From Microbacterium fluvii (lineage in GTDB: Bacteria > Actinomycetota > Actinomycetes > Actinomycetales > Microbacteriaceae), in assembly GCF_025515205.1 (NCBI RefSeq), contig NZ_JAOPFX010000003.1, forward strand, positions 411,946 through 475,945: 64,000 nucleotides of DNA. Direction: 5' to 3'. The notes beneath the pieces are model-generated. The model was not told where the DNA came from. It did not search any database and worked only from the letters and a program-made list of their open reading frames with translations. The translations under genes and the position numbers were made by a program. This document shows positions 15,762 to 25,269 of this stretch, piece after piece; position 1 is the first letter of the stretch; every line of letters begins with the position of its first letter.

Positions 15762-16643
15762 GTGGCGGGCAGCAAGCGGGGTACGACGAAGTCGTCGGAC
15801 GAGACCACGATGGGACCCACCGGTCGTCCGTACCACGGCTTTCCGACACCACCCAAGCTCGACGGCCACGGCCCCGCCCGCATCATCGCCCTGTGCAACC
15901 AGAAGGGCGGCGTCGGCAAGACCACGACGAGCATCAACCTGGCCGCGGCGCTGGCCGAGTACGGGCGCAAGGTGCTCGCCGTCGACTTCGACCCGCAGGG
16001 CGCGCTGTCGGCGGGCCTCGGGATCCCGACGCACGACGTGCCCACGATCTACGACCTGCTGCTGGACACCAAGCGCGACCCGCGCGAGGTGATCGTGCAC
16101 TCGTCGGTCGAGAACCTCGACGTGATCCCGGCCAACATCGACCTGTCGGCCGCCGAGGTGCACCTGGTCAACGAGGTGGCGCGCGAGACGATCCTGGCCC
16201 GCGTGCTGCGCCAGGTCGCCGGCGACTACGACGTCATCCTCATCGACTGCCAGCCGTCGCTGGGCCTGCTCACCGTCAACGCGCTCACCGCGAGCCACGG
16301 TGTGCTCATTCCGCTGGAGTGCGAGTTCTTCGCCCTGCGCGGCGTCGCCCTGCTCATCGAGACGATCGAGAAGGTGCGCGACCGGCTCAACCCCGCGATC
16401 ACCCTCGACGGGCTCCTCGCCACGATGTACGACCCGCGCACTCTGCACTCCCGCGAGGTGCTCGAGCGGGTCGTCGAGGCCTTCGGCGACGACGTGCTCG
16501 AGACGGTCATCGGGCGCACCGTCAAGTTCCCCGACGCGTCGGTGTCTGGGATGCCCATCACCGAGTTCGCGCCCGAGCACGCGGCCGCCCAGGCCTATCT
16601 GCGACTGGCGCGAGAGCTGGTCGCGCGTGGTGCCGTCGCCTGA
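15762..16643 (+). CDS. parA: ParA/Soj-family ATPase
   Basis: The protein has 293 residues with a deviant Walker A motif KGGVGKTTTSINLA (about residue 46), switch I DFDPQGALSAGLG, and Walker B DVILIDCQPSLG. It is a dimerising DNA-dependent ATPase of the Soj/MinD type. No parB lies nearby. Together with scpA-scpB downstream it matches the Rv1708-Rv1710 block, so a role in chromosome organisation is more likely than plasmid partition. The GTG at 15762 is preferred because it has a ribosome-binding site at 15744-15754; an earlier GTG at 15732 would add ten residues. Confidence 0.92.
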   Translation: MAGSKRGTTKSSDETTMGPTGRPYHGFPTPPKLDGHGPARIIALCNQKGGVGKTTTSINLAAALAEYGRKVLAVDFDPQGALSAGLGIPTHDVPTIYDLLLDTKRDPREVIVHSSVENLDVIPANIDLSAAEVHLVNEVARETILARVLRQVAGDYDVILIDCQPSLGLLTVNALTASHGVLIPLECEFFALRGVALLIETIEKVRDRLNPAITLDGLLATMYDPRTLHSREVLERVVEAFGDDVLETVIGRTVKFPDASVSGMPITEFAPEHAAAQAYLRLARELVARGAVA

Positions 16644-17499
16644 TCCGTCGAACGACGCGGATGCTGTCGCATCCGGTCCTGTCGAAGGGCGGTCCCTGAG
16701 CGAGCCCGAAGGGCGAGTCGAAGGGTTCCGCGTCTCGCTCGGCGTCTTCGACGGCCCGTTCGACCTGCTGCTCACGCTGCTGAGCAAGCACGAGCTCGAC
16801 ATCACCGACGTCGCCCTGTCGGCGGTGACCGGCGAGTTCATCGCGTACCTCGGCCAGGTGGAGTCCGACGAAGAGCTCGAAGAGGCCAGCGAGTTCCTCG
16901 TGGTGGCCGCGACCCTGCTCGACATGAAGGTCGCAGGTCTCCTCCCGCAGGGCGAGCTCGTCGATGCGGAGTCGGTCGCGCTGCTCGAGGCCCGCGATCT
17001 GCTGTTCGCGCGCCTGCTGCAGTACCGCGCGTTCAAAGAGGTGTCGGCGTGGTTCGCCCGGTGCCTCCAGCGCGAAGAGAGCAGGCACGCCCGCACCGTC
17101 AAGCTCGACGCGAAGTACCGCAACGCCGTGCCGGAGCTCGTCTGGAGCCTGTCGAAGGACGACTTCGCGGCGCTCGCACTCCTCGCCTTCGCGCCCAAGG
17201 AGATCCCGCACGTGGGGCTCGACCATCTGCATGCGCCGCTGGTCAGCATCCGCGAACAGGCCGCGGTCGTCGTGACACTGCTGCGCGATGCCGGCAGCCT
17301 GAACTTCCGAGAGCTCGTCGCAGGGGTCACCCAGCCCGGCATCGTCGTGGCGCGGTTCCTCTCGGTGCTCGAGCTCTATCGCCATGCCGCGCTGTCGTTC
17401 GAGCAGCTCGAGCCGCTCGGCGAACTCACCCTGCGCTGGACCGCCGACCGGTGGTCCGACGAGAATCTCGCGACCCTGGGGGCCGACTATGACCACTGA
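16627..17499 (+). CDS. scpA: Segregation and condensation protein A
   Basis: ScpA is the kleisin that bridges SMC heads in the condensin complex with ScpB. The conserved domain begins at about residue 35 with VSLGVFDGPFDLLLTLLSKHELDI and ends with the winged-helix segment near LRWTADRWSDENL. The protein is 290 residues from GTG 16627 (or GTG 16630), overlapping parA by 17 nt. The first 33 residues are not family sequence: they are encoded by a palindromic-type repeat (16677-16725) and read as SGPVEGRSLSEPEGRVEG. It overlaps scpB by 11 nt. Confidence 0.93.
   Translation: MVPSPDPSNDADAVASGPVEGRSLSEPEGRVEGFRVSLGVFDGPFDLLLTLLSKHELDITDVALSAVTGEFIAYLGQVESDEELEEASEFLVVAATLLDMKVAGLLPQGELVDAESVALLEARDLLFARLLQYRAFKEVSAWFARCLQREESRHARTVKLDAKYRNAVPELVWSLSKDDFAALALLAFAPKEIPHVGLDHLHAPLVSIREQAAVVVTLLRDAGSLNFRELVAGVTQPGIVVARFLSVLELYRHAALSFEQLEPLGELTLRWTADRWSDENLATLGADYDH
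16677..16725 (+). repeat. Palindromic-type repeat within scpA 5' end
   Basis: It contains GTCGAAGGG, then GGTCCCTGAGCGAGCCCGAA and TCGAAGGG, a version of a short repeat seen in many actinobacterial genomes. Here it is in frame near the start of scpA. Related copies are at 17498, 18088 and 19989. Confidence 0.75.
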
Positions 17500-18091
17500 C
17501 CGTTCGACAAGCTCAGTGACCGAGGCGGATGCTGCCACCACCGTCGCACAGAAGCTCGAGGCGATCCTGCTGATCGTCGAGGAGCCGCAGAGCCTCGTCG
17601 CGCTCGCCGCCGCCGTCGCCGCGCCGGTGCCGGCCGTGCGGCAGGCGATCGAGACGCTCGTGGCCGACTACGACGGTTCCGGCGGCGGGCCGCGGCGCGG
17701 CTTCGAGCTGCGCGAGGTCGGCGGCGGCTGGCGGCTGTACGCCCGCGAGGAGCACGACGAGATGATCAGCGAGTACGTCAACGCGCAGGCGCCCTCGCGC
17801 CTCTCGCAGGCGGCGCTGGAGACCCTGGCCGTCATCGCCTACAAGCAGCCGGTGACCCGCAGCCAGGTGGCATCCATCCGCGCGGTCAACGTCGACTCGG
17901 TGGTGCGGACCCTCCTCGCGCGCGGCCTCATCACCGAGCTGTTCACCGACAGCGAGACGGGGGCCATCAACTACGGAACGACGGATGCCCTGCTCGGCCA
18001 CCTCGGCATCAACTCGCTCGACGAGCTGCCGCCGATCTCGCCGCTGCTCGATGACGGATCGGCCGGCTTCGACGGGGAGGTCGTGCGGTGA
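17489..18091 (+). CDS. scpB: Segregation and condensation protein B
   Basis: ScpB is the winged-helix partner of ScpA in the SMC complex. The 200-residue protein has two winged-helix domains, with the family-typical segments SQAALETLAVIAYKQPVTRS (about residue 108) and VVRTLLARGLI. ATG 17489 overlaps the scpA stop. The first residues (TTDRSTSSVTE) derive from a palindromic-type repeat at 17498-17521, and the conserved domain starts at about residue 20. The stop overlaps the next GTG by four bases. Confidence 0.93.
   Translation: MTTDRSTSSVTEADAATTVAQKLEAILLIVEEPQSLVALAAAVAAPVPAVRQAIETLVADYDGSGGGPRRGFELREVGGGWRLYAREEHDEMISEYVNAQAPSRLSQAALETLAVIAYKQPVTRSQVASIRAVNVDSVVRTLLARGLITELFTDSETGAINYGTTDALLGHLGINSLDELPPISPLLDDGSAGFDGEVVR
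17498..17521 (+). repeat. Palindromic-type repeat at scpB start
   Basis: CGTTCGACAAGCTCAGTGACC matches the reverse orientation of the repeat in scpA with a few differences. It begins nine bases after the scpB ATG, spans the scpA stop and is translated. Confidence 0.75.
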
Positions 18092-18114
18092 CCCTTGGGC
18101 AGGCTCAGGGAGCC
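18088..18114 (+). repeat. Degenerate palindromic-type repeat at rluB start
   Basis: GACCCTTGGGCAGGCTCAGG resembles the GACCCTTCGACAGGCTCAGG copy at the cmk start. It includes the GTG start region and is translated. Confidence 0.6.
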
Positions 18115-18867
18115 GACGACGAGGGCGTGCGGCTGCAGAAGGTGCTCGCGAACGCGGGCGTCGCGTCGCGTCGCGTGTCGGAGCAGCTGATCGTCGAGGG
18201 GCGCGTGCGCGTGAACGGCGTGGTCGTCACCGAGCTGGGCAGCCGCATCCGCCCCGAGAACGACCTCGTCGACGTCGACGGCGTCGCCGTGCAGCTCGAT
18301 CAGTCCAAGCGCTACGTCATGCTCAACAAGCCCACGGGCGTGGTCAGCACCATGAAGGACGAGCACGGCCGTCCCGACCTGCGTCGCTTCACGAAGGACT
18401 GGCCCGAGCGCCTCTACAACGTGGGGCGCCTCGATGCCGAGACCAGCGGTCTGCTGGTGCTCACCAACGACGGCGAGCTCGCCCACGTGCTCGCGCATCC
18501 GTCGTTCGGGGTGACCAAGGTCTATATCGCCAAGGTCGACGGCCGGGTCACGCCGCAGACGGTCGCGCAGCTGACGAAGGGCATCGAGCTCGAGGACGGC
18601 CCCATCGCCGCAGACAAGGCGCGGCTGCTGGGCTCGGAGCGGGGTACGAGCCTCGTCGAGCTCACGCTGCACTCTGGACGCAACCGCATCGTCCGCCGCA
18701 TGATGGCGGCGGTCGGCCACCCCGTCGTCGAGCTCGTGCGGCGCCAGTTCGGCCCGCTGCACCTGGGCACGCTCCCAGCGGGGCGGGCCCGCGAGTTGAC
18801 TACAGTGGAACGTGGCGCTCTGCTGACTCTCGCGCGCCGTGACCCGGGGGACCAGGAGACACCGTGA
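18088..18867 (+). CDS. rluB: RluB/RsuA-family pseudouridine synthase
   Basis: The protein has 259 residues with an N-terminal S4 domain (about 14-60: VRLQKVLANAGVASRR) and a RsuA/RluB catalytic domain. The catalytic Asp is in VGRLDAETSGLLVLTNDG (about residue 117), and the C-terminal motif is SGRNRIVRRMM. It isomerises uridine in rRNA, in E. coli RluB at 23S position 2605. Context (scpB-rluB-tyrA-cmk-der) is conserved in actinobacteria. GTG 18088 overlaps scpB, and the first residues (TLGQAQGA) come from a degenerate copy of the repeat present at the neighbouring gene starts. Confidence 0.92.
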   Translation: MTLGQAQGADDEGVRLQKVLANAGVASRRVSEQLIVEGRVRVNGVVVTELGSRIRPENDLVDVDGVAVQLDQSKRYVMLNKPTGVVSTMKDEHGRPDLRRFTKDWPERLYNVGRLDAETSGLLVLTNDGELAHVLAHPSFGVTKVYIAKVDGRVTPQTVAQLTKGIELEDGPIAADKARLLGSERGTSLVELTLHSGRNRIVRRMMAAVGHPVVELVRRQFGPLHLGTLPAGRARELTTVERGALLTLARRDPGDQETP

Positions 18868-19991
18868 CCAGCATCGCCGACGCGCGCGCCGCAGGAGCAC
18901 TGGCTGCACGCACGTCGGGGACGGTGCGGATCGTGGGCGCGGGCCTTCTGGGCTCGAGCATCGGGCACGCCCTCTCGCGCCTGGGCGTCGATGTCGCGCT
19001 CGCCGACGCCTCGCCCGCGCAGCTGCGCCTGGCCGTCGACTACGGCGCGGGTCGCCGGGAAGCCGACGGCGACGACCCCGCACTGATCGTGGTGGCCGTG
19101 CCGCCCGATGTGACCGCCGACGTCATCCAGCGTGAGCTCGCCGCCTACCCGAACGCCGTCGTCACCGACACGGCCTCGGTCAAGCTCGAGCCGCTGACGG
19201 CGCTGCGCGAGCGCGGGGTCGACCTCGCCAAGTACATCGGCTCCCACCCGCTCGCGGGCCGGGAGCGCGGCGGTGCCATCTCGGCGCGCGCCGACATCTT
19301 CATCGGGCGCCCCTGGGTCGTGTGCCGCGACGAAGAGACGGCGTCGGCCGACCTCGCGATCGTCGAGGGGCTCGCCCTCGACCTCGGCGCCACGCCCGTC
19401 GAGATGTCGCCCGACGAGCACGACCGGGCCGTCGCGCTCGTCTCGCACGTGCCGCAGCTGGTCGCGAGCCTGCTCGCCGGCCGGTTCACCGGGGCTCCCG
19501 ACGAGTTCCTGGGGCTCGCCGGCCAGGGCGTGCGCGACACGACCCGCATCGCGGCATCGGCCCCCGAGCTGTGGGTGCAGATCCTCGGGGCCAATGCGCA
19601 GCCCGTCGTCGACGTGCTCGACGCGCTCGCCGTCGACCTGGCGTCGGTCGCCGACGCCCTGCGCGACCCCGACGCGCCCGGCTCGCGCCGGGCCGTCGCC
19701 GACACCATCCGCCGCGGCAACGACGGCGTGGGGCGCCTCCCGGGCAAGCACGGGCAGAAGCGCCGTTTCGAGCAGCTGGTCGTCATGGTCGACGACACCG
19801 CCGGCCAGCTCGGAAGACTGTTCGGCGAGCTCGGCGAGCTCGACGTGAACGTGGAAGACCTGCGCCTGGAGCACTCTCCCGGCGCCCAGTTCGGCCTCGC
19901 CGAGATCAGCGTCGTGCCCTCCGCCGTGGAGCGTGCCGTGCGGGGTCTCGAAGCACGCGGCTGGAAGATTGCGAGCACCACCAATGACTGA
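18864..19991 (+). CDS. tyrA: Prephenate dehydrogenase
   Basis: TyrA oxidises prephenate to 4-hydroxyphenylpyruvate with NAD for tyrosine synthesis. The 375-residue protein has a Rossmann motif [14 protein letters not shown] (about residue 25), the family segments VVTDTASVK and [10 protein letters not shown], and a helical dimerisation domain. The C-terminal 75 residues look like an ACT regulatory domain ([18 protein letters not shown]), so feedback by tyrosine is plausible. The GTG start overlaps the rluB stop. The tyrA-cmk-der order is shared with other actinobacteria. Confidence 0.93.
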   Translation: MTSIADARAAGALAARTSGTVRIVGAGLLGSSIGHALSRLGVDVALADASPAQLRLAVDYGAGRREADGDDPALIVVAVPPDVTADVIQRELAAYPNAVVTDTASVKLEPLTALRERGVDLAKYIGSHPLAGRERGGAISARADIFIGRPWVVCRDEETASADLAIVEGLALDLGATPVEMSPDEHDRAVALVSHVPQLVASLLAGRFTGAPDEFLGLAGQGVRDTTRIAASAPELWVQILGANAQPVVDVLDALAVDLASVADALRDPDAPGSRRAVADTIRRGNDGVGRLPGKHGQKRRFEQLVVMVDDTAGQLGRLFGELGELDVNVEDLRLEHSPGAQFGLAEISVVPSAVERAVRGLEARGWKIASTTND

Positions 19992-20754
19992 CCCTTCGAC
20001 AGGCTCAGGGACCGTGACAGGCTCAGGGACCGTGACAGGCTCAGGGACCGTGACAGGCTCAGGGACCGTGTTCGTCGTCGCGATCGACGGACCGGCCGGC
20101 AGCGGCAAGTCCAGCGTCTCGAAAGAGGTCGCGCGCCGCCGCGACTACGGCTACCTCGACACCGGCGCGGCCTACCGCGCCCTCGCGTGGCACGCGCTGG
20201 CGCACGAAGCCGACACATCGGATGCGGCATCCGTCATCGACATCCTCGGCGACTTCGACTACGCCATCTCGCTCGACCCCGACGCCTACTGGGTGCGCGT
20301 CGGCGACACCGATGTGACCGCCGCGATCCGCGAGACGCGGGTGGCCGAAGCCGTGAGCGGCGTCGCACGCGTGCCGGCGGTGCGCGAGGCGGCGAACCGG
20401 CTGTTCCGTCAGCTGATCGCCGAGTCGGGCCGGGCGGGAGTCGTCGTCGAAGGGCGCGACATCACGACGGTGGTCACCCCCGACGCCCCGGTGCGGATCC
20501 TGCTGACGGCGGCCCCCGAGGTGCGGGCGGCTCGGCGCAGCGCCGAGGTCACGACGCAGTCGGCGGCCGCGGTCGCCGAAGCGCTGCACCGACGCGACGC
20601 GGCCGACTCGACGGTCGTCGACTTTCTCACGGCGGCACCGGGCGTGACCGTCGTCGACACGACAGAACTCGACTTCGATCAGAGCGTGGATGCCGTGCTC
20701 GGCGTCATCGCCACGGTCGAGGAGCAGCAGACAGGAGCGACCCATGGGCGCTGA
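19984..20754 (+). CDS. cmk: Cytidylate kinase
   Basis: Cmk phosphorylates CMP and dCMP with ATP. The P-loop [17 protein letters not shown] is followed by DTGAAYRA and the (d)CMP-site segments [11 protein letters not shown] and [10 protein letters not shown]. From ATG 19984 the protein is 256 residues, but its first 28 residues are TDPS plus four TGSGTV-like units encoded by a repeat array. The family core starts at VFVVAIDGP, where an in-frame GTG (20068) would give 228 residues, the usual size. Which start is used cannot be told from sequence; ATG 19984 overlaps the tyrA stop as at the other junctions of this operon. It overlaps der by 11 nt. Confidence 0.92.
   Translation: MTDPSTGSGTVTGSGTVTGSGTVTGSGTVFVVAIDGPAGSGKSSVSKEVARRRDYGYLDTGAAYRALAWHALAHEADTSDAASVIDILGDFDYAISLDPDAYWVRVGDTDVTAAIRETRVAEAVSGVARVPAVREAANRLFRQLIAESGRAGVVVEGRDITTVVTPDAPVRILLTAAPEVRAARRSAEVTTQSAAAVAEALHRRDAADSTVVDFLTAAPGVTVVDTTELDFDQSVDAVLGVIATVEEQQTGATHGR
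19989..20070 (+). repeat. Palindromic-type repeat expanded to four 18-bp units at cmk start
   Basis: ACCCTTCGACAGGCTCAGGG is followed by three more AGGCTCAGGGACCGTGAC units; AGGCTCAGGG recurs at 20001, 20019, 20037 and 20055. The units are in frame and encode TGSGTV repeats. The copies are nearly identical, which suggests recent expansion. Confidence 0.85.
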
Positions 20755-22270
20755 AGACGAAGAATACGAAGGCGGACCCGACCAGCTCGCCGAGAAGCTG
20801 GCCGACCTCGATGAGGAGCTGGCGGAGCAGCGCGCGCAGACCCTGCGCGCATCGCTGACCGACTACGAACTCGACGACGAGGACGCCGCGCTGCTTGCCG
20901 GCGTCGAGCTCGGCGAAGACGGCATCGAGTTCCTGCCCGCGCTTCCGGTCGTCGCGATCGTCGGGCGGCCGAACGTCGGCAAGTCGGCGCTGGTCAACCG
21001 CATCCTGGGTCGCCGTGAAGCGGTCGTCGAAGACACCCCCGGCGTCACTCGCGACCGTGTGACCTACAAGGCCGAGTGGATGGACCGGCGCTTCTCGCTC
21101 GTCGACACCGGCGGCTGGGAGCCCGATGCCAAGGGCATCGACAAGTCGGTCGCAGCGCAGGCCGAGGTCGCCATCGATCTGTCGGATGTCGTGATGTTCG
21201 TCGTCGACGCGATGGTGGGGGCCACCTCCACCGACGAGCACGTCGTGCGACTGCTGCGCAAGAGCGGCAAGCCCGTCTTCCTCGTGGCGAACAAGATCGA
21301 CGACGCCCGCCAGGAGCCCGAGGCCGCCGCGCTGTGGAACCTGGGCCTGGGCGAGCCGCATCCGGTCTCCGCCATCCACGGCAGGGGAGTGGCCGACCTG
21401 CTCGACGCGATCATGAAGGTTCTTCCCGAGGTCTCGGCGGTGGCCAAGCAGGAGATCGGCGGGCCTCGCCGCGTCGCGATCCTCGGCCGGCCCAACGTCG
21501 GCAAGTCGTCGCTGCTGAACAAGGCCGCCGGCGAAGAGCGCGTCGTCGTCAACGAACTCGCGGGCACCACCCGCGACCCCGTCGACGAGATCGTGGAGCT
21601 CGGCGGCAAGCTGTGGCGCTTCGTCGACACCGCCGGCATCCGCCGCCGTGTGCACCTGCAGCAGGGCGCCGACTTCTACGCGTCGCTGCGCACGTCGGCC
21701 GCGCTCGAGAAGGCCGAGGTGGCCGTCGTCGTGCTCGACGTGAGCGAGACGCTCAGCGAGCAGGACGTGCGCATCATCGATCTCGTGCTCGAGTCGGGCC
21801 GCGCCCTCGTGCTCGCGTTCAACAAGTGGGACCGCCTGAACGACGACGACATGGAGAACGCCGATCGCCGGCGCTACCTCGAGCGCGAGATCGAGCAGGA
21901 CCTCGCGCACGTCGCGTGGGCGCCCCGCGTCAACATCTCGGCCCGCACCGGCCGCCACCTCGACAAGCTCGTGCCCGCGCTCGAGCTGGCCCTCGAGTCG
22001 TGGGACCGCCGCATCCCCACCGGGAAGTTCAACGCGTTCCTCTCCGAGCTCGTCGCCGAGCACCCGCACCCGGTGCGCGGCGGCAAGCAGCCCCGCATCC
22101 TGTTCGGCACGCAGGCCTCGACCCGCCCGCCGACGTTCGTGCTGTTCACGACCGGGTTCCTCGACCCGGGCTACCGCCGCTTCATCCAGCGGCGCCTGCG
22201 TGAGCTCTACAGCTTCGAGGGCACGCCGATCGTCATCAACATGCGGGTGCGCGAGCGCCGCCAGCGCTGA
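20744..22270 (+). CDS. der: Ribosome-associated GTPase Der (EngA)
   Basis: Der acts in maturation of the 50S ribosomal subunit. The 508-residue protein has an acidic N-terminal extension of about 65 residues, two tandem G domains (G1 motifs [11 protein letters not shown] near residue 75 and [11 protein letters not shown] near 250, NKID and NKWD G4 motifs) and a C-terminal KH-like domain. The extension resembles that of other actinobacterial Der proteins. ATG 20744 has the ribosome-binding sequence AGGAG six bases upstream and overlaps cmk. It is the last gene of the long core operon. Confidence 0.95.
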   Translation: MGAEDEEYEGGPDQLAEKLADLDEELAEQRAQTLRASLTDYELDDEDAALLAGVELGEDGIEFLPALPVVAIVGRPNVGKSALVNRILGRREAVVEDTPGVTRDRVTYKAEWMDRRFSLVDTGGWEPDAKGIDKSVAAQAEVAIDLSDVVMFVVDAMVGATSTDEHVVRLLRKSGKPVFLVANKIDDARQEPEAAALWNLGLGEPHPVSAIHGRGVADLLDAIMKVLPEVSAVAKQEIGGPRRVAILGRPNVGKSSLLNKAAGEERVVVNELAGTTRDPVDEIVELGGKLWRFVDTAGIRRRVHLQQGADFYASLRTSAALEKAEVAVVVLDVSETLSEQDVRIIDLVLESGRALVLAFNKWDRLNDDDMENADRRRYLEREIEQDLAHVAWAPRVNISARTGRHLDKLVPALELALESWDRRIPTGKFNAFLSELVAEHPHPVRGGKQPRILFGTQASTRPPTFVLFTTGFLDPGYRRFIQRRLRELYSFEGTPIVINMRVRERRQR

Positions 22271-22276
22271 TTTTCG

Positions 22277-22301
22277 GGAACTCCTTCTGGGAGTTTTCCC
22301 G
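22277..22301 (+). terminator. Terminator after der
   Basis: The hairpin GGGAACTCC-TTCT-GGGAGTTTTCCC has a slight bulge and lies six bases after the der stop. It closes the core operon. Confidence 0.6.
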
Positions 22302-22307
22302 CATCCC

Positions 22308-22336
22308 TTGTGTGGTCAGACCACATGGTGCACAAT
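22308..22336 (+). promoter_or_regulatory. adhE promoter with palindromic operator
   Basis: A candidate -35 TTGTGT and -10 CACAAT are separated by 17 bp. The perfect palindrome TGTGGTCAGACCACA (22311-22325) lies over the -35 and spacer, a repressor position. Its core TGGTCAGACCA fits the TGGT-N3-ACCA operator type of FadR-subfamily GntR regulators. Two similar sites lie upstream of nrdD. Confidence 0.65.
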
Positions 22337-22424
22337 AGAGGAAGGAAGAGGGCGAGAGACACGATCTCAGACCCGGCAGCAATGGTGCGGATACCGCATC
22401 CGCGCCGGGTTCGAGAGGAATCCC

Positions 22425-25118
22425 ATGTCCACCCCCATCGATGTCCTGGTCGAGAAGGCGCAGAGCGCCCTGACCGAGTACGCATCATTCACGCAGGAGC
22501 AGATCGACCACATCGTGCGGAAGGCCTCGGTGGCGGCACTGCACAACCACGGTGAACTCGCCGTGATGGCCGTCGAAGAGACGGGCCGCGGCCTGTTCGA
22601 AGACAAGGCCGTCAAGAACATGTTCGCGTGCGAGCACGTCACGCACTCGATCATCAAGCAGAAGACGGTGGGTGTGATCTCGCATGACGAGATCACCGGC
22701 ATCACCGAGATCGCCGACCCGGTCGGCGTCATCTGCGCCCTGACTCCCGTGACCAACCCCACCTCGACGACGATCTTCAAGTCGCTCATCGCGCTGAAGA
22801 CCCGCAACCCCATCGTCTTCGGGTTCCACCCGTCGGCGCAGCGCTCGTCGGTGGCAGCCGCCACGATCGTCCGAGACGCGGCGATCGCCGCGGGCGCCCC
22901 GGCCGACTGCATCCAGTGGATCGAAGAGCCCTCGATGGAAGCATCCGGCGCCCTGATGAACCACCCGGGTGTCGCGCTCATCCTCGCCACGGGCGGCAAC
23001 GCCATGGTGCGCGCCGCCTACTCGTGCGGCAAGCCCGCCCTCGGCGTGGGCGCCGGCAACGTGCCCGCCTTCATCGAGCGCACCGCCAAGGTCGGCCGCG
23101 CCGTCAACGACATCGTGCTGTCGAAGTCGTTCGACAACGGCATGGTCTGCGCGTCGGAGCAGGCCGTCATCCTCGACGCGCCGATCGCCGACGAGGCGCT
23201 CGCCGAGTTCGAGCGGCTGCACGCCTACCGCGTCAACGCCGACGAGAAGCGGATGCTGGAGGAGTTCATCTTCGGCGTCTCTGCCACCAGCGAGAACTGC
23301 GGCCTGGCCAAGCTCAACGCGAAGGTCGTCGGGCAGTCGGCGGTCTGGATCGCCGAGCAGTCGGGCTTCTCGGTGCCTGAGGACACCTCGATCCTGCTCG
23401 CCGATGTGGCGAGCGTCGGTCCGCAGGAGCCGCTGACCCGCGAGAAGCTGGCCCCCGTGCTCGCGGTGCTGCGCGCCGCGACCCCCGCCGAGGGCATCGA
23501 CCTGTCGGCGCAGATGGTCGCCTTCGACGGCCTCGGCCACTCGGGCGCGATCCACTCGAACGACCCCGCGGTCGTCGCCGAGTTCGCAGAGGTCGTCAAG
23601 GCCGTGCGCATCATCGAGAACGCCCCGTCGGCCCTCGGCGGAATCGGCGACATCTACAACGCCTTCATGCCGTCGCTGACGCTCGGCTGCGGCTCATACG
23701 GGCACAACTCGGTGTCGAACAACGTGTCGGCCGTCAACCTGCTGAACGTCAAGCGCGTCGGGCGCCGCAACAACAACCTGCAGTGGTTCAAGGTGCCGGC
23801 CAAGACCTACTTCGAGCCGAACGCCGTGCGCTACCTCATCGACATGAAGGGCGTCGAGCGCGTCACGATCGTCACCGACGGCGGCATGACCCGCATGGGC
23901 TTCGTCGACAAGGTGATCGACGTGCTCAACCGCCGCCCCGGCCGTGTGCACCTGCAGATCATCGACAACGTGCTCCCCGAGCCGAAGCTGTCGGCCGTGC
24001 AGGCGGGCGCCGCGCAGATGCGCGAGTTCCAGCCCGACACGATCATCGCTCTCGGCGGCGGCTCGCCGATGGATGCGGCGAAGGTCATGTGGCTGCTCTA
24101 CGAGAACCCCGACGTGCAGTTCAGCGACATGCGCGAGAAGTTCTTCGACGTGCGCAAGCGTGCGTTCAAGTTCCCCGACCTCGGCAAGAAGGCCAAGCTC
24201 GTCTGCATCCCGACCACGTCGGGCACCGGCAGCGAGATGACCCCGTTCGCCGTCATCACCGACGACGAGACCGGCATGAAGTACCCGCTGGCCGACTACG
24301 CGCTGACCCCCTCGGTCGCGATCATCGACCCGGTGCTGACCTCGGCGCTGCCCGCGTTCCTGGTCGCCGACGCCGGCTTCGACGCCCTCACGCACGCCAC
24401 CGAGGCGTATGTGTCGGTGTACGCGAACGACTTCACCGACGGTCTGGCCCTGCACGCCATCAAGTTGATCTTCGAGAACATCGAGCGCAGCGCCAAGGCG
24501 CAGCCGGGCAGCACGGATCCTGCCGACAAGCTCGCCCGCGAGAAGATGCACAACGCGTCGTCCCTGGCCGGCATGTCGTTCGGCAACGCGTTCCTCGGGA
24601 TCGTGCACGCCATGGCCCACGTCACGGGATCGAAGTTCCACCTCGTGCACGGCCGCACCAACGCGGTGTACCTGCCGCACGTCATCCGCTACAACGGCCG
24701 GGTGCCGTCGAAGCTCACCAGCTGGCCCAAGTACGAGCGCTACGTCGCCCCCGAGCGGTTCCAGCAGATCGCCGCGCACCTGGGCCTGCCGGCATCCACC
24801 CCTGAGGAGGGCGTCGAGAGCTACGCCGCCGCCGTGGAGCGTCTGCGCGACGCCGTCGGCATCGAGCGCTCGTTCCAGGAGCAGGGCGTCGCCGAGGCCG
24901 AGTTCATCGGCCGCCTCGACGAGCTCGCGATGGCCGCCTACGGCGACCAGTGCGCACCCGCCAACCCGCGGATGCCGATGCTCGCCGACATGAAGACGCT
25001 CATGGAGGCCGCCTACTACGGCACCTCGTTCGACGCCGTGCGCGCCCAGCGCGTGACCACGCACGAAGAGAGCGACGCCGTCACCGGCACCGTGAAGGTC
25101 GTCGCCCAGAAGGCCTGA
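22425..25118 (+). CDS. adhE: Bifunctional acetaldehyde/alcohol dehydrogenase AdhE
   Basis: AdhE reduces acetyl-CoA to ethanol in two NADH-dependent steps during fermentation. The 897-residue protein has an N-terminal aldehyde dehydrogenase domain (about 1-440) with the catalytic Cys242 in GMVCASEQ. A linker and a C-terminal iron-dependent alcohol dehydrogenase domain (about 455-880) follow. The latter has [10 protein letters not shown] for nucleotide binding and iron ligands Asp and His in [14 protein letters not shown] and in [19 protein letters not shown]. It starts at ATG 22425 with GAGAGGAA upstream, giving the family length. A class III ribonucleotide reductase pair lies convergent to it and shares its operator, so anaerobic control is likely. 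The presence of AdhE implies facultative fermentation. Confidence 0.96.
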   Translation: MSTPIDVLVEKAQSALTEYASFTQEQIDHIVRKASVAALHNHGELAVMAVEETGRGLFEDKAVKNMFACEHVTHSIIKQKTVGVISHDEITGITEIADPVGVICALTPVTNPTSTTIFKSLIALKTRNPIVFGFHPSAQRSSVAAATIVRDAAIAAGAPADCIQWIEEPSMEASGALMNHPGVALILATGGNAMVRAAYSCGKPALGVGAGNVPAFIERTAKVGRAVNDIVLSKSFDNGMVCASEQAVILDAPIADEALAEFERLHAYRVNADEKRMLEEFIFGVSATSENCGLAKLNAKVVGQSAVWIAEQSGFSVPEDTSILLADVASVGPQEPLTREKLAPVLAVLRAATPAEGIDLSAQMVAFDGLGHSGAIHSNDPAVVAEFAEVVKAVRIIENAPSALGGIGDIYNAFMPSLTLGCGSYGHNSVSNNVSAVNLLNVKRVGRRNNNLQWFKVPAKTYFEPNAVRYLIDMKGVERVTIVTDGGMTRMGFVDKVIDVLNRRPGRVHLQIIDNVLPEPKLSAVQAGAAQMREFQPDTIIALGGGSPMDAAKVMWLLYENPDVQFSDMREKFFDVRKRAFKFPDLGKKAKLVCIPTTSGTGSEMTPFAVITDDETGMKYPLADYALTPSVAIIDPVLTSALPAFLVADAGFDALTHATEAYVSVYANDFTDGLALHAIKLIFENIERSAKAQPGSTDPADKLAREKMHNASSLAGMSFGNAFLGIVHAMAHVTGSKFHLVHGRTNAVYLPHVIRYNGRVPSKLTSWPKYERYVAPERFQQIAAHLGLPASTPEEGVESYAAAVERLRDAVGIERSFQEQGVAEAEFIGRLDELAMAAYGDQCAPANPRMPMLADMKTLMEAAYYGTSFDAVRAQRVTTHEESDAVTGTVKVVAQKA

Positions 25119-25140
25119 CCCCCCTCGGGCCTCACAGCCA

Positions 25141-25176
25141 CGACGCGCCCGCTCCCGTTTCGGAGCGGGCGCGTCG
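25141..25176. terminator. Strong hairpin terminator between adhE and nrdG
   Basis: A perfect 14-bp stem (GACGCGCCCGCTCC with GGAGCGGGCGCGTC) has a 6-nt loop. It lies in a convergent gap and can serve both strands. Confidence 0.7.
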
Positions 25177-25193
25177 TCGTGTGCCCGAGATCG

Positions 25194-25253
25194 GTTACGG
25201 TCACGACGCGCCGCGTGCGGGGAGCGGTCGCACGGCGCGTCGTGACCGTAAAC
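25194..25253. repeat. Long inverted repeat in convergent gap
   Basis: TTACGGTCACGACGCGCC on the left pairs with GGCGCGTCGTGACCGTAA on the right; including the inner GTGC/GCAC the stem is about 22 bp with one bulge and an 11-nt loop. It looks like a REP-type element or a second bidirectional terminator. Confidence 0.6.
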
Positions 25254-25269
25254 GGAATGGGGCGCGGGG

